The notes: generated by a model not told the origin, from the sequence alone. DNA of 10,790 bases from Candidatus Helarchaeota archaeon (GCA_013375355.1 JABXJV010000052.1:1-10790); one strand, 5' to 3'; numbered from the stretch's first letter, positions 1 through 6,901 are shown. Numbers and translations are program-made.

Positions 1-273
1 AATGAAGTTGAATATATTACAAATTTCGAAAATTATATGAATTTAAACAAAAAGATAGCAAAACTCTACAAAGAAAAAATGGAAGCTGTTTATATGTCTG
101 ATGCTAAAGCAATGGAGGAAGCTAGTTCTATGATTGATTTTATAATGAGTGAATTCAAAAAGCCAATTGAAGCATATAAAAAAATAAGAGATGAAGCATC
201 TAAACTAAAAAAAGTAAAAGGAACATCCGTCAATCCTTTAGAATATACGGAAGAAGATGAAGAAAATGAGTAA
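1..273 (+). CDS. Small charged helical protein, 5' end outside the window
   Basis: I do not recognise this protein. The reading frame is open from base 1 and continues through the ATG at 37 to a TAA at 271-273. The gene may therefore start upstream of the window, and no ribosome binding site is visible before ATG 37. From ATG 37 it would be 78 residues, almost entirely predicted helix and rich in Lys, Glu, Ala and Met. It ends in an acidic tail (EEDEENE). There is no signal peptide, membrane segment or cysteine pattern. The stop overlaps the start region of the next gene (ATG at 257 or 266), so the two are probably translationally coupled. It is the first visible gene of a four-gene operon that includes a P-loop ATPase. 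A scaffold or DNA-associated role is only a guess. Confidence 0.6.
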   Translation, partial: NEVEYITNFENYMNLNKKIAKLYKEKMEAVYMSDAKAMEEASSMIDFIMSEFKKPIEAYKKIRDEASKLKKVKGTSVNPLEYTEEDEENE

Positions 274-640
274 AACTTATAAAAATGTCCCTTTAGAAAA
301 ATTACAACGTTCTGCTGGAAAATTTTTAGGAAAACGTATTGATATTATATGTAAAAAAGAAAATTTCGATTTTACAAATAGCCAGGACATTCTTGGTCTT
401 TCACCTGAAGCATTAGCTGAATTACAATTTTTAAGATATTTTGAGATTATGACTCAAAAAGAAAACAATATTTTAATTCAGTGGGCTAAGGAACTGGTTC
501 TTACTCGCGGGTTAAATGAGAACCTTGCCGGATTAGGTCAAATTACTAGGACTACAGCACTAACGCACCAAGATATACCTGAACCCAAACTTAAGAAAAT
601 TAAAAGCAAATTCAAATTAGAAGAAATCAAGAGTAAGTAA
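257..640 (+). CDS. Hypothetical helical protein of the ATPase operon
   Basis: This is a 127-residue protein that I cannot assign to a family. The start is uncertain: ATG 257 and ATG 266 are in the same frame. ATG 266 lies in ATGAGTAA, where it overlaps the stop of the preceding gene, and either choice keeps the coupling. The middle (about residues 45-85) is amphipathic helix with a conserved-looking stretch around LGLSPEALAELQFLRYFEI. The last 20 residues are very basic (KLKKIKSKFKLEEIKSK), which suggests contact with nucleic acid or an acidic partner. No membrane segment or metal site is seen. The next gene starts 1 nt after its stop, so it is firmly part of the operon. The function is unknown. 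Confidence 0.7.
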   Translation: MKKMSKTYKNVPLEKLQRSAGKFLGKRIDIICKKENFDFTNSQDILGLSPEALAELQFLRYFEIMTQKENNILIQWAKELVLTRGLNENLAGLGQITRTTALTHQDIPEPKLKKIKSKFKLEEIKSK

Positions 641-641
641 A

Positions 642-1817
642 ATGCAATATAAACCTGAAGAAGAAATTAATGAATATGATTTTTTAAAAGTTATCAAATT
701 ATATAATAAAAAGAAAACCTATGAGGAAATTAGTCAAATTACTAAATTAAAAAAAGATTTAATTTTCAAAATTTTAGTTTTTTCTAGCAAATTTCCCTTA
801 CTTCCCTTTCAGAACTATGAAAACGACTTCAAATATACCCAATACCTATTAGATGCTCTTTTACACTTCGATTTCAATAGTCTACATCATACTGAGTTTG
901 TTCCTGGCTTAATTGTTGGTCATCATGGACATGGAAAAACAAGCCTTTTAACTAAGTTACTCAATAGTGCAGAAAAATATTATAAAACTGAATACAAAGA
1001 TTTGGAAGTTCAAAAATTAGTTACTGATGACTTAAACTACTTCATGGAGAATATAGAGGATAAAGATATAATTTGTGGAGCTGTAGATGATGCAACTAAG
1101 AAACATGATTATCGAGAGAGATTTTCATCCGAGCTCAAAACAGCAATTCAAGATTATTGGGATATGCGTAAAATACCTAAAAATAGATACGGTCGAGAAA
1201 AAGCAGTAATAATATTATTCATTATTACTCATATTTTTAAGATCTTGGAAAAAAGCTTGAGAACAACTGTCCGTTTTATGATTTTTAAAAATACATTCCC
1301 TAATGAAGATGAAAATAGAATCTTAAGAAGGGAAATCGGAGACGACTTTTTTGAATTTTTAGAGCGAATAACAAACTGGAGAAAAATCCATCCACTATTT
1401 TCAAAATTTTTTGTTCTAAAACTTGGAGATCTCTGTTTTTATGGCAAATTTGAAGAACCTAAAGAAAAAATAACAATGGTTAAAGCTGAAAAAACAATTC
1501 CTAAAGGAACAGATGAGAAGAAAATATTACAAGCTTTTATTTTAAAATATTTGGGAGCTGTAGCCATTATCGAAAAATACTTAGGAAGAAAACGTATTCC
1601 TCCAAGTTATACCAAAATTCAAAAAATTCTAAAAGATAATCGTCCTGCTTCTACATTTCGAAATACAATCGATAACGAAATTAATTTCATTAAGGAACAT
1701 TACGATTTAAGTTTTTTAAAACAAGGTAAAGAAGAAGAAGGGGAGAAAGAAGAAAATGATAAAGGCGAAAATACAAACCATATACTTAATCAAGTTAAAA
1801 ATGAGGTTAAAACATGA
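642..1817 (+). CDS. P-loop ATPase with N-terminal helix-turn-helix-like region
   Basis: The 391-residue protein has a clear Walker A motif, GHHGHGKTS, at residues 93-101. A hydrophobic strand ending in two aspartates (DIICGAVDDA, 142-151) fits Walker B. A further strand (about 188-197, ending in Thr-His) and an Arg near 207 sit where sensor 1 and an arginine residue would be expected. Residues 25-47 (KTYEEISQITKLKKDLIFKI) look like a helix-turn-helix, so the N-terminus may bind DNA. The C-terminus (360-391) is a charged, probably disordered tail. The order HTH, Walker A, Walker B, sensor is compatible with ATPases that load, pump or package DNA in mobile elements (FtsK/HerA-like or AAA-like). 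I cannot decide the clade. It starts 1 nt after the previous stop and overlaps the next gene by ATGA. It has no transmembrane segment. Confidence 0.75.
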   Translation: MQYKPEEEINEYDFLKVIKLYNKKKTYEEISQITKLKKDLIFKILVFSSKFPLLPFQNYENDFKYTQYLLDALLHFDFNSLHHTEFVPGLIVGHHGHGKTSLLTKLLNSAEKYYKTEYKDLEVQKLVTDDLNYFMENIEDKDIICGAVDDATKKHDYRERFSSELKTAIQDYWDMRKIPKNRYGREKAVIILFIITHIFKILEKSLRTTVRFMIFKNTFPNEDENRILRREIGDDFFEFLERITNWRKIHPLFSKFFVLKLGDLCFYGKFEEPKEKITMVKAEKTIPKGTDEKKILQAFILKYLGAVAIIEKYLGRKRIPPSYTKIQKILKDNRPASTFRNTIDNEINFIKEHYDLSFLKQGKEEEGEKEENDKGENTNHILNQVKNEVKT

Positions 1818-2170
1818 CAAATTCAAAAAACTATAGTCTTTATGATTGTATTATTTGTAAAGATTCAAAAAGAATTCCAGCACCAAAAAAAACTTATGTT
1901 TGTACTAATAAAGCAGTTTCAGAAGTTCATTTTACTATAAATAAAAATCGTGCAAAGGAATGTGAATTTTATAAAATAAATGAACTAAGAAAGAAAAGAG
2001 CATTATCTAATATATTTAAAATCCTAAATTATGTCTTTACTATTCTATACAATCGAAAGAGAAAGAAGAAAAGTAAGAAGCAGAAGAAAAGCAAAAATAG
2101 TATCTCTTTTGAAAGAAAGGTAAAGCCTCATAGAACCTTCAAAATACCATCAATTCAAAAAAAGAATTAA
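1814..2170 (+). CDS. Small basic Cys-containing protein, possible zinc-binding
   Basis: This is a 118-residue protein of unknown family. The N-terminal half holds C12, C15, C30 and C50 (CxxC, then 14 and 19 residues to the next cysteines), with H39 between, which is compatible with one zinc site. Residues 58-75 are hydrophobic (SNIFKILNYVFTILY) and could be an amphipathic or membrane-touching helix. The remainder is strongly basic (RKRKKKSKKQKKSKN), as in nucleic-acid-binding tails. The start ATG overlaps the ATPase stop as ATGA. A GAGGTT ribosome-binding-like sequence at 1803-1808 precedes it. It is the last gene of the operon and is followed by about 340 bp without a gene. A small zinc-finger DNA-binding protein of a mobile element is the simplest reading, by inference only. 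Confidence 0.65.
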   Translation: MTNSKNYSLYDCIICKDSKRIPAPKKTYVCTNKAVSEVHFTINKNRAKECEFYKINELRKKRALSNIFKILNYVFTILYNRKRKKKSKKQKKSKNSISFERKVKPHRTFKIPSIQKKN

Positions 2171-2234
2171 TATAAAAATAGAAGCTGATTAACTGACCGA
2201 CCATTATTTGAGACTTTCTATATTATATAGAAAA

Positions 2235-2246
2235 ATTATCTTGCGG
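2235..2246 (+). repeat. 12-bp direct repeat, copy 1 (ATTATCTTGCGG)
   Basis: This matches 2405-2416 exactly over 12 bp, with a start-to-start distance of exactly 170 bp. The two copies bracket the CCCNNACACA array. TTGCGG is locally G+C-rich, so chance identity is less likely than for an A/T word. It could be an att-like duplication, a protein-binding pair or a relic of local duplication. Confidence 0.6.
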
Positions 2247-2330
2247 TTTTTTTCAAAAAGTTTTCTTTTAATATTTCAAGTCCTTTTCTGGAATATTCTT
2301 CTCTTTTTTAATCTTAGACTCATACTCAGA

Positions 2331-2370
2331 CCCCTACACACCCAGACACACCCTTACACACCCACACATT
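2331..2370 (+). repeat. Four 10-bp CCCNNACACA units; G-quadruplex pattern on the - strand
   Basis: Four consecutive 10-bp units begin with CCC at 2331, 2341, 2351 and 2361: CCCCTACACA, CCCAGACACA, CCCTTACACA and CCCACACATT, the last degenerate at its end. On the - strand the unit is TGTGTNNGGG. G-tracts of 3, 3, 3 and 4 are separated by loops of 7, 7 and 6 nt, which meets the usual G3+N1-7 quadruplex rule. The strict 10-bp spacing places every unit on the same helical face. Confidence 0.8.
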
Positions 2371-2404
2371 TTTATACATTTTTTTGCACTTTCTTTATAC
2401 TTTT

Positions 2405-2416
2405 ATTATCTTGCGG
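2405..2416 (+). repeat. 12-bp direct repeat, copy 2 (ATTATCTTGCGG)
   Basis: This is the second exact copy of the repeat at 2235-2246. It lies 35 bp downstream of the C-rich array and 92 bp upstream of the nitroreductase start. The bases flanking the two copies differ on both sides, so the identity is limited to the 12-bp core. Confidence 0.6.
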
Positions 2417-2456
2417 AAACACATTTTCTTGAATTTGTTATTTTTTAGATAGATTG

Positions 2457-2472
2457 TAAAATAGCTATTTTA
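2457..2472. promoter_or_regulatory. Perfect 16-bp palindrome, candidate operator of the nitroreductase gene
   Basis: TAAAATAGCTATTTTA is a perfect palindrome whose centre lies about 44 bp upstream of the TTG start at 2509. That is about where the transcription start or promoter should be. A dimeric repressor could bind it. An A/T palindrome can arise by chance in such A+T-rich DNA, although the AGCT centre and full 16-bp symmetry argue for function. No regulator gene is adjacent. Confidence 0.4.
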
Positions 2473-2508
2473 AAAATTACAAATTGAAAATAATTTGAGG
2501 TTGATTAC

Positions 2509-3267
2509 TTGTCTAGTTTTAAAATCCCCGCTGATAAGATCGAAAATGCAAAATTACTTTTTGAAAATATTAAAAAACGTAGGGCAGTTAGAGACATTAA
2601 GAAAGATAGTGTTCCTGATGAACTCATTCACAAGGTCCTAGAAGCTGCCTCCTATGCTCCAAGCCCAGAAAATTATGAACCTTGGCGTTTTATCATTGTT
2701 AGAGATAACAAGAAATTAAAAATTATGGGAGAACGAGCTATCAAGGGGTGCGTTACAATGTTCGGAACAATGCTACCTAGGACCGAAATTAACCATCGCT
2801 TCGGTTATATGCCACCTCGTGCGGTTGCAATGAGTGTAAATTTAATGGCAAGTGGTTGGAGAATGTGTTATATTCGAGATGCTCCAGTCCAGATTGTTGT
2901 AGCTGTCGATTCGAAAAGAGCAATGGCTAAAGATATTAGTCCGATAACTGTAATATCTGGAGCTCATCTAAATCATCTACCTTTTGTATGTTCCGGTTTA
3001 GCGTTAATGAATGCCAGTCTCATGGCTGCTGCATTAGGTCTGGGAGCATGCATACATAACTTTGAGTTTCAAGATCCTGCAGATGAAAGAGAAATAGCAG
3101 AAATGCTCAATATCCCCCAACCCCATTGGAAGATTTCCGCCTCGCTTTCTTTAGGTATTCCGATTCGTGAAAGAACGTTAGGTCCACCACGAACTCGGGT
3201 TGAAAAGTTGGCATTTGAGGATGAATGGGGTAAATTGTATCAACCAAAAAACAAACTCGATTGGTGA
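2509..3267 (+). CDS. Nitroreductase-family FMN-dependent oxidoreductase
   Basis: This 252-residue protein is typical of the nitroreductase family, soluble homodimeric flavoproteins that pass electrons from NAD(P)H or another donor to an organic substrate. RRAVRD (24-29) matches the phosphate-binding RRSxR of FMN sites. The segment from P51 (PSPENYEPWRF) matches the family block aPSxxNxQPWrF. The Ala/Gly-rich helix LMAAALGLGAC (171-181) and SLGIP (214-218) are the usual C-terminal half. The end (PPRTRVEKLAFEDEWG) is the typical family tail. The start is TTG, supported by GAGGTTGAT at 2497-2505. The substrate cannot be read from sequence. The family also includes dehalogenases, enoate-type and cofactor-modifying enzymes. 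The region around residues 83-125 (MLPRTEINHRFGYMPP and after) is longer than in minimal nitroreductases and may shape a specific pocket. The next gene follows after 3 nt, so the two probably share a transcript and perhaps a pathway. Confidence 0.9.
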   Translation: MSSFKIPADKIENAKLLFENIKKRRAVRDIKKDSVPDELIHKVLEAASYAPSPENYEPWRFIIVRDNKKLKIMGERAIKGCVTMFGTMLPRTEINHRFGYMPPRAVAMSVNLMASGWRMCYIRDAPVQIVVAVDSKRAMAKDISPITVISGAHLNHLPFVCSGLALMNASLMAAALGLGACIHNFEFQDPADEREIAEMLNIPQPHWKISASLSLGIPIRERTLGPPRTRVEKLAFEDEWGKLYQPKNKLDW

Positions 3268-3270
3268 TAT

Positions 3271-4029
3271 ATGAAAATGTCTTTGGCAAAATTGTTAAAA
3301 GCGAATGTGAATCTTATTGATTTCTTTAAATTAGTAATGAAATATAACTGGTTATCTATGAGAACTATGGTAGGTCCTTTAGGAATGAATAGAGTTTGGC
3401 ATGCGACATTTAAGGGAGCAGGAAACGAAATTACGACACGTTTTTCTGGAATTCCAAAAGATTTAGAATCTGTGACAAATGTTGTTTCAGTAGCATTAGG
3501 TAGATTGGGAATTGAATTAGAAAAAACTGAAGCTGGGACAATTGTTTCTCATAAATGTCCAATATATGACTGGATGACTTCGGAAAAAATAGAAATTATT
3601 CAATACGAGTTACCCTGTGGAGAAATAATTTGTGGGGCTATGGCAGATGGATTAGTTAAGGGACTTAATCCAGATTATGAAGTTGAAGTTGAAAGTAGAA
3701 TCGAAGCTAGTCTAAAAAAGAAAAAAGCAGAACAATGTACCTTTAAAATAAAAAAAGCACCAAAACCTTTGACCGTTGACGAAGAAACTTGTAAACATAT
3801 GTTTAGATTTGGACATTGTGCTAAATTTCAGTTTTGTCCATATAATATTGGATTAGCTGGCTTTCCTCCAGATGGTGTAAAAAAGTATAGAGACTGTGTT
3901 TATTACGAACCTTCTATGAATAAAACTCCCATTTATTACCGTGAACGATATCTGCCCGAGGGAAATGAGCCAGTTACCGACGGGATTCTAAGAAATAAAT
4001 CACGAGCAGTTCATCATGACCAAATTTAA
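3271..4029 (+). CDS. Cys-rich protein resembling the V4R / ATC-hydrolase group
   Basis: This is a 252-residue protein, or 250 if translation starts at ATG 3277. GGTGAT at 3263-3268 overlaps the nitroreductase stop and lies 2 nt from the first ATG and 8 nt from the second. The arrangement C96-P, C116, C121, then GLVKGLNP and C156-x-F recalls the small-molecule-binding V4R (4-vinyl reductase) and L-2-amino-thiazoline-4-carboxylate hydrolase-like families. In those, clustered cysteines near the end of the domain bind a metal. A second cluster (C174, C183, C189, C209) forms an added C-terminal module that could hold zinc or an Fe-S cluster. Position directly behind a nitroreductase suggests a partner in the same redox or heterocycle chemistry, or a sensor for its substrate. 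The family assignment is by pattern only. There are no membrane segments. Confidence 0.6.
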   Translation: MKMSLAKLLKANVNLIDFFKLVMKYNWLSMRTMVGPLGMNRVWHATFKGAGNEITTRFSGIPKDLESVTNVVSVALGRLGIELEKTEAGTIVSHKCPIYDWMTSEKIEIIQYELPCGEIICGAMADGLVKGLNPDYEVEVESRIEASLKKKKAEQCTFKIKKAPKPLTVDEETCKHMFRFGHCAKFQFCPYNIGLAGFPPDGVKKYRDCVYYEPSMNKTPIYYRERYLPEGNEPVTDGILRNKSRAVHHDQI

Positions 4030-4057
4030 TTTTTTCTTTTTCTAGTTCTTTCTAATT
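4030..4057 (+). terminator. T-rich archaeal-type transcription stop
   Basis: Directly after the stop codon the + strand runs AATTTTTTCTTTTTCTAGTTCTTTCT, with T runs of 6 and 5. There is no stem-loop, which fits archaeal polymerase termination on T-tracts. It separates the nitroreductase pair from the glycosidase unit. Confidence 0.5.
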
Positions 4058-4180
4058 TCAAAAGTAAATTATCTTTATGGACAATTCCTTTTAATATAAT
4101 TTTTAATACATATTTTCATCTACGAATTAAGGGTGATTATTCTACAACAAATATAATAAAGAAGAAGTAGATGGTTATTA

Positions 4181-5332
4181 ATGCAAAATACATACGGATC
4201 TATTCCAGATGAGATTCCTACGAAACCATTTCTTCCATTAGGAGAAAATTTCTGGAATTTAATTAAAGAATTAGGGTGGCAATATTTTAATGAAGATTTT
4301 ACTGATAAGCAGCTAAATTTTTTCGGAGAGGTTGCAGAGTTTTTAAGAGATAAATTCCATACTACTGTTAAAACAGCTCAGAAAGTTATCTCAGGTTTAA
4401 TTAAGAATCCTAAAAACATATTTGCAACGTTTTTTTTCCCTCCTGTTCTATATGCACGATCTGACTTGCAATCGGGTGCGACTAAACTTCTTTATGGCGA
4501 ATCAACTGATATTACATTTGTAGCGATCAATGATTCGACATATCTAATTGAACTTTTAATCAACTGCCATATGGAGGGCGGAATTCCCGTAGATTACTGG
4601 TTAATTCGCGGAGAAGACGAGGTATTTGATAGAAGGCATTTAAAACTAGGTTATAAACTCCGTGAAATTCCTAGTAAAATTAATAACTTTATTGAAAGCG
4701 GTTCTCGTATAATCGAAATTTTGCGAGATATTCGAAATGAAAGAAATCCAGAATTCTCTTTTTCTGCGTATTCCATGGCAATGGTTTGGGCTTCAGGGGC
4801 TTATAATATGTTTATAGAGCCTTCAAATTATAATACAGTGGCACAACTATGGGATGGAGCTACGGCCCCTAGAAGCTATGGTATGCCTGATTATTACTAC
4901 TGTTACGTGCCCTGGCCCCCTATGATCAAAATGCTCCTTAATTTGGGAAGATCGGGGTTTACAAATAGAATAGCAGGCTTATTAAGTGAAAATCGATTAT
5001 TCATTAACGCTATCGAACCAAGACAAATGAAACTCGAGAAAGAAATTATCCCCGAAGTGTGGGAAATTTCAAAAAGAAATATGAAAGAAAAAGGGGTACC
5101 GACTCCCGGCATGACACTTTTATGTAAACCTCCAGATTTAAAAAATAAGATGAATTATGATATTGAAAAATTTGATTGGATTTATCCAAACCAGACCAGA
5201 GTAATGCCATATGAGTGGGGTTTAACTGATGAGGAAGTGTTTGGAGGTATTTATACCGACATTACAAACGAAACTCCTCCAAAAGAATCTTATGGAAAAG
5301 AACATATAATTTCTATGGGGATTGGTAAATAA
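4181..5332 (+). CDS. Hypothetical 383-aa protein upstream of the GH172 gene
   Basis: I do not recognise a family. The protein is soluble in appearance, with no signal peptide and no long hydrophobic segment. It is rich in Trp, Tyr and Pro (for example SYGMPDYYYCYVPWPPM, about residues 232-248), and aromatic residues are spread along its length. Most of it looks like mixed alpha/beta structure. GYKLREIPSKINNF (157-170) and SFSAYSMAMVWASGAYNMF (193-211) are probably helical. The start ATG is preceded by GGTTAT, only a weak ribosome site. The 32-nt gap to the TTG of the following GH172 glycosidase, on the same strand, suggests a shared transcript. A sugar-processing or sugar-binding role is therefore plausible by context, not by sequence. 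The aromatic richness suits carbohydrate contact. Codon use and composition do not differ from neighbours. Confidence 0.75.
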   Translation: MQNTYGSIPDEIPTKPFLPLGENFWNLIKELGWQYFNEDFTDKQLNFFGEVAEFLRDKFHTTVKTAQKVISGLIKNPKNIFATFFFPPVLYARSDLQSGATKLLYGESTDITFVAINDSTYLIELLINCHMEGGIPVDYWLIRGEDEVFDRRHLKLGYKLREIPSKINNFIESGSRIIEILRDIRNERNPEFSFSAYSMAMVWASGAYNMFIEPSNYNTVAQLWDGATAPRSYGMPDYYYCYVPWPPMIKMLLNLGRSGFTNRIAGLLSENRLFINAIEPRQMKLEKEIIPEVWEISKRNMKEKGVPTPGMTLLCKPPDLKNKMNYDIEKFDWIYPNQTRVMPYEWGLTDEEVFGGIYTDITNETPPKESYGKEHIISMGIGK

Positions 5333-5364
5333 ATTAGCTTTTTTAATAATCTAAGGTGAAACTT

Positions 5365-6390
5365 TTGAGTAATTTCATATTTCGTACAGATACTGCAGGA
5401 TTAGCTTTTAAAAAAGATACCAAATGTGAACAAGTTACTACTCATGCTCACATAGGTCCAAAAAAGCATCAAGATTGGGTGGAAATTGAGCCAAAGTCTA
5501 CTTATACTTTTCCAGAGATTAATGATGGTCCAGGTATTGTTAATTGCATTTGGATTACAATGGCACCTTATAAGCTCTCTAGCTCCCTAAACTGGTATAT
5601 GAGAGCTTCTGCGAAATTACCTATGTTAAGACTAATGAGAATTAGGATATATTTTGACGATGAAGAAGAACCAAGAGTTGATTCTCCTGTAGGGGATTTT
5701 TTTGGCTCAGGATTTAGCGAATATAAAAAGTGGCAATGTCGGTCGGCTTATGTGGGTATGACCTCAGGGGGATTTTATTGTTATTTCCCTATGCCATTTG
5801 CAAAAAAATGCAGAGTTGAATTTGAAAATACTCATAAAAAGAAAAAACTCACTTTATATGGAGCGATAACCTATCATAAAGTTCCTGAATTTACAGATGA
5901 TATGCTATATTTCAATGCCAAATTTCGCCATGAAAATCCAACGACTAAAGACAAACCTTATATTCTTCTAGATGATGATAACGGTCCTGGACATTATGTA
6001 GGTGTAGTTTTAAATATGAAGAGACATGGGTGGATGTGGAATATGAATCCAATAGCTTACACTCTTAGCTTGTTTTTAGGACAATTCGATTTCATGGAAG
6101 GTAACTTAAAGGTTTGGGTCGACGATGAAGATAGAGAAGGAGAACCTTCAGTCGAGTATACAGGAACTGAGGATTATTTTATGGGCGCTTGGTACTTCAT
6201 GAAAGGAGAATTCAGCCATCTTTACCATGGCCTAACTTCAATGAGTAAGTGGAAACGCCAAATTAGTGTGTATCGCTTTCATCCAGATGGCATTCCCTTT
6301 AAAAAATCAATAAAAGTAATAATACATCACGGCGAGTGGGATGAAGTAAAAGCTGATTATTCCAGTGTTGTTTATTGGTATAGCAAATAA
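5365..6390 (+). CDS. GH172 (DUF2961) family glycoside hydrolase
   Basis: The start is taken at TTG 5365 because AAGGTGA (5353-5359) sits 5 nt before it; an in-frame GTG at 5356 lies inside that site. The product is 341 residues. Characterised GH172 enzymes cleave or rearrange fructofuranosides or arabinofuranosides. Family blocks in order are: GPGIVNCIWIT (about 55-65), the strand pair ending VDSPVGDFFGSGF (105-117), GPGHYVGVVLN (207-217), an EGN glutamate (E245) before WVDDE, TGTEDYF with E269, and the C-terminal stretch YRFHPDGIPF...HHGEWDE...YWYS. E245 and E269 are the likely catalytic pair. Their spacing is slightly longer than I recall for bifidobacterial members because of an acidic insert (DEDREGE). 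No signal peptide is seen, so it should act in the cytoplasm. Its length matches the family core without added domains. The stop lies 7 nt from the end of the convergent flavodoxin gene. Confidence 0.85.
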   Translation: MSNFIFRTDTAGLAFKKDTKCEQVTTHAHIGPKKHQDWVEIEPKSTYTFPEINDGPGIVNCIWITMAPYKLSSSLNWYMRASAKLPMLRLMRIRIYFDDEEEPRVDSPVGDFFGSGFSEYKKWQCRSAYVGMTSGGFYCYFPMPFAKKCRVEFENTHKKKKLTLYGAITYHKVPEFTDDMLYFNAKFRHENPTTKDKPYILLDDDNGPGHYVGVVLNMKRHGWMWNMNPIAYTLSLFLGQFDFMEGNLKVWVDDEDREGEPSVEYTGTEDYFMGAWYFMKGEFSHLYHGLTSMSKWKRQISVYRFHPDGIPFKKSIKVIIHHGEWDEVKADYSSVVYWYSK

Positions 6391-6397
6391 AAATAAT

Positions 6398-6886
6398 TTA
6401 TTTAAGATTTCCAATTACACTTTTTGCAAATTTCTTAGCATTTTCAAGGTCTGTTTCATTGGGATGTCCAGATAATTTATTATAAGCTTCTCTTTGTTCA
6501 GGAGTCATTGCATCTAATTGTTCTTTATTTGGTTTAGTAGCACCTAAACATTCAAATTTCTCTAGAATTGAAGAATTTTTTCTAGCTATTTGCTTTTCAA
6601 CTCGATAAAAACACTTATTTGGACCTGGGGATGCATGTGTATAAAACAGAACAAACTTTGAAGGTAGTGCTTCGGCATTTTTTATGAGCTTTCTAACAGA
6701 TTTTCCAACACTAGCCGCATAAGTACCGGAACCTAGAAAAACGACATCATAGGAAGCCAGACTAGCGGAATCTACATCATTTGCTGGAATTAACGTAACA
6801 TTTTCTTCAGCTAAACCTTCTTTCATACTTTTTGCAACTTTTTCTGTATTTCCAGTTATAGTATGATAACAAATTAATATCTTCAT
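6398..6886 (-). CDS. Flavodoxin-domain protein
   Basis: The start is ATG 6886 (MKILICYHTITGNTEK). GGTG upstream at 6896-6893 supports it over the in-frame ATG at 6898. The product is 162 residues. HTITGNTEKVA (8-18) is the flavodoxin phosphate-binding loop that holds FMN. YDVVFLGSGTYAASVGKSVRKL (about 46-67) is the second conserved strand and loop near the flavin ring. FVLFYTHASPGPNKCFYRV follows as the next strand and loop. The family carries electrons between redox enzymes or forms part of flavin oxidoreductases. The segment KPNKEQLDAMTPEQREAYNKLSGHPNETDLENAKKFAK is a typical tail of flavodoxin-like proteins that replaces the last flavin loop. It is alone on its strand here, convergent to the glycosidase gene and divergent from the thioredoxin gene. 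No Fe-S or haem partner is adjacent. Confidence 0.88.
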   Translation of the reverse strand: MKILICYHTITGNTEKVAKSMKEGLAEENVTLIPANDVDSASLASYDVVFLGSGTYAASVGKSVRKLIKNAEALPSKFVLFYTHASPGPNKCFYRVEKQIARKNSSILEKFECLGATKPNKEQLDAMTPEQREAYNKLSGHPNETDLENAKKFAKSVIGNLK

Positions 6887-6901
6887 ATTCCACACCATTT
6901 A

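Larger units (their letters stand above)
2171..2508 (+). other. Non-coding repeat-bearing region between the ATPase operon and the nitroreductase gene
   Basis: This is 338 bp without a convincing gene. A reading frame at 2208-2432 would give a low-complexity Phe/Leu/Thr-rich peptide with a TTG start and no ribosome binding site, so I do not call it. T-rich stretches (2246-2253, 2298-2310) would serve as archaeal transcription stops for the upstream operon. The region contains a 12-bp direct repeat pair, a four-unit 10-bp C-rich array and a 16-bp palindrome, listed separately. The C-rich array stands out strongly against the A+T-rich surroundings. Confidence 0.7.

Noticed and set aside
2331..2370. 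True telomere of a linear element
   Set aside because: The C-rich units resemble telomeric repeats, but there are only four and unique sequence continues on both sides, so no DNA end is shown.
2208..2432. 74-codon frame on the + strand across the C-rich array
   Set aside because: It has a TTG start with no ribosome site and a Phe/Leu/Thr-rich peptide dictated by T-rich and CACACCC repeats. It looks non-coding.
3107..3289. 60-codon frame on the - strand
   Set aside because: It lies antisense inside the well-supported nitroreductase gene and has no recognisable product.
4903..5112. 69-codon frame on the - strand
   Set aside because: It lies antisense inside the 383-aa gene and has no independent support.
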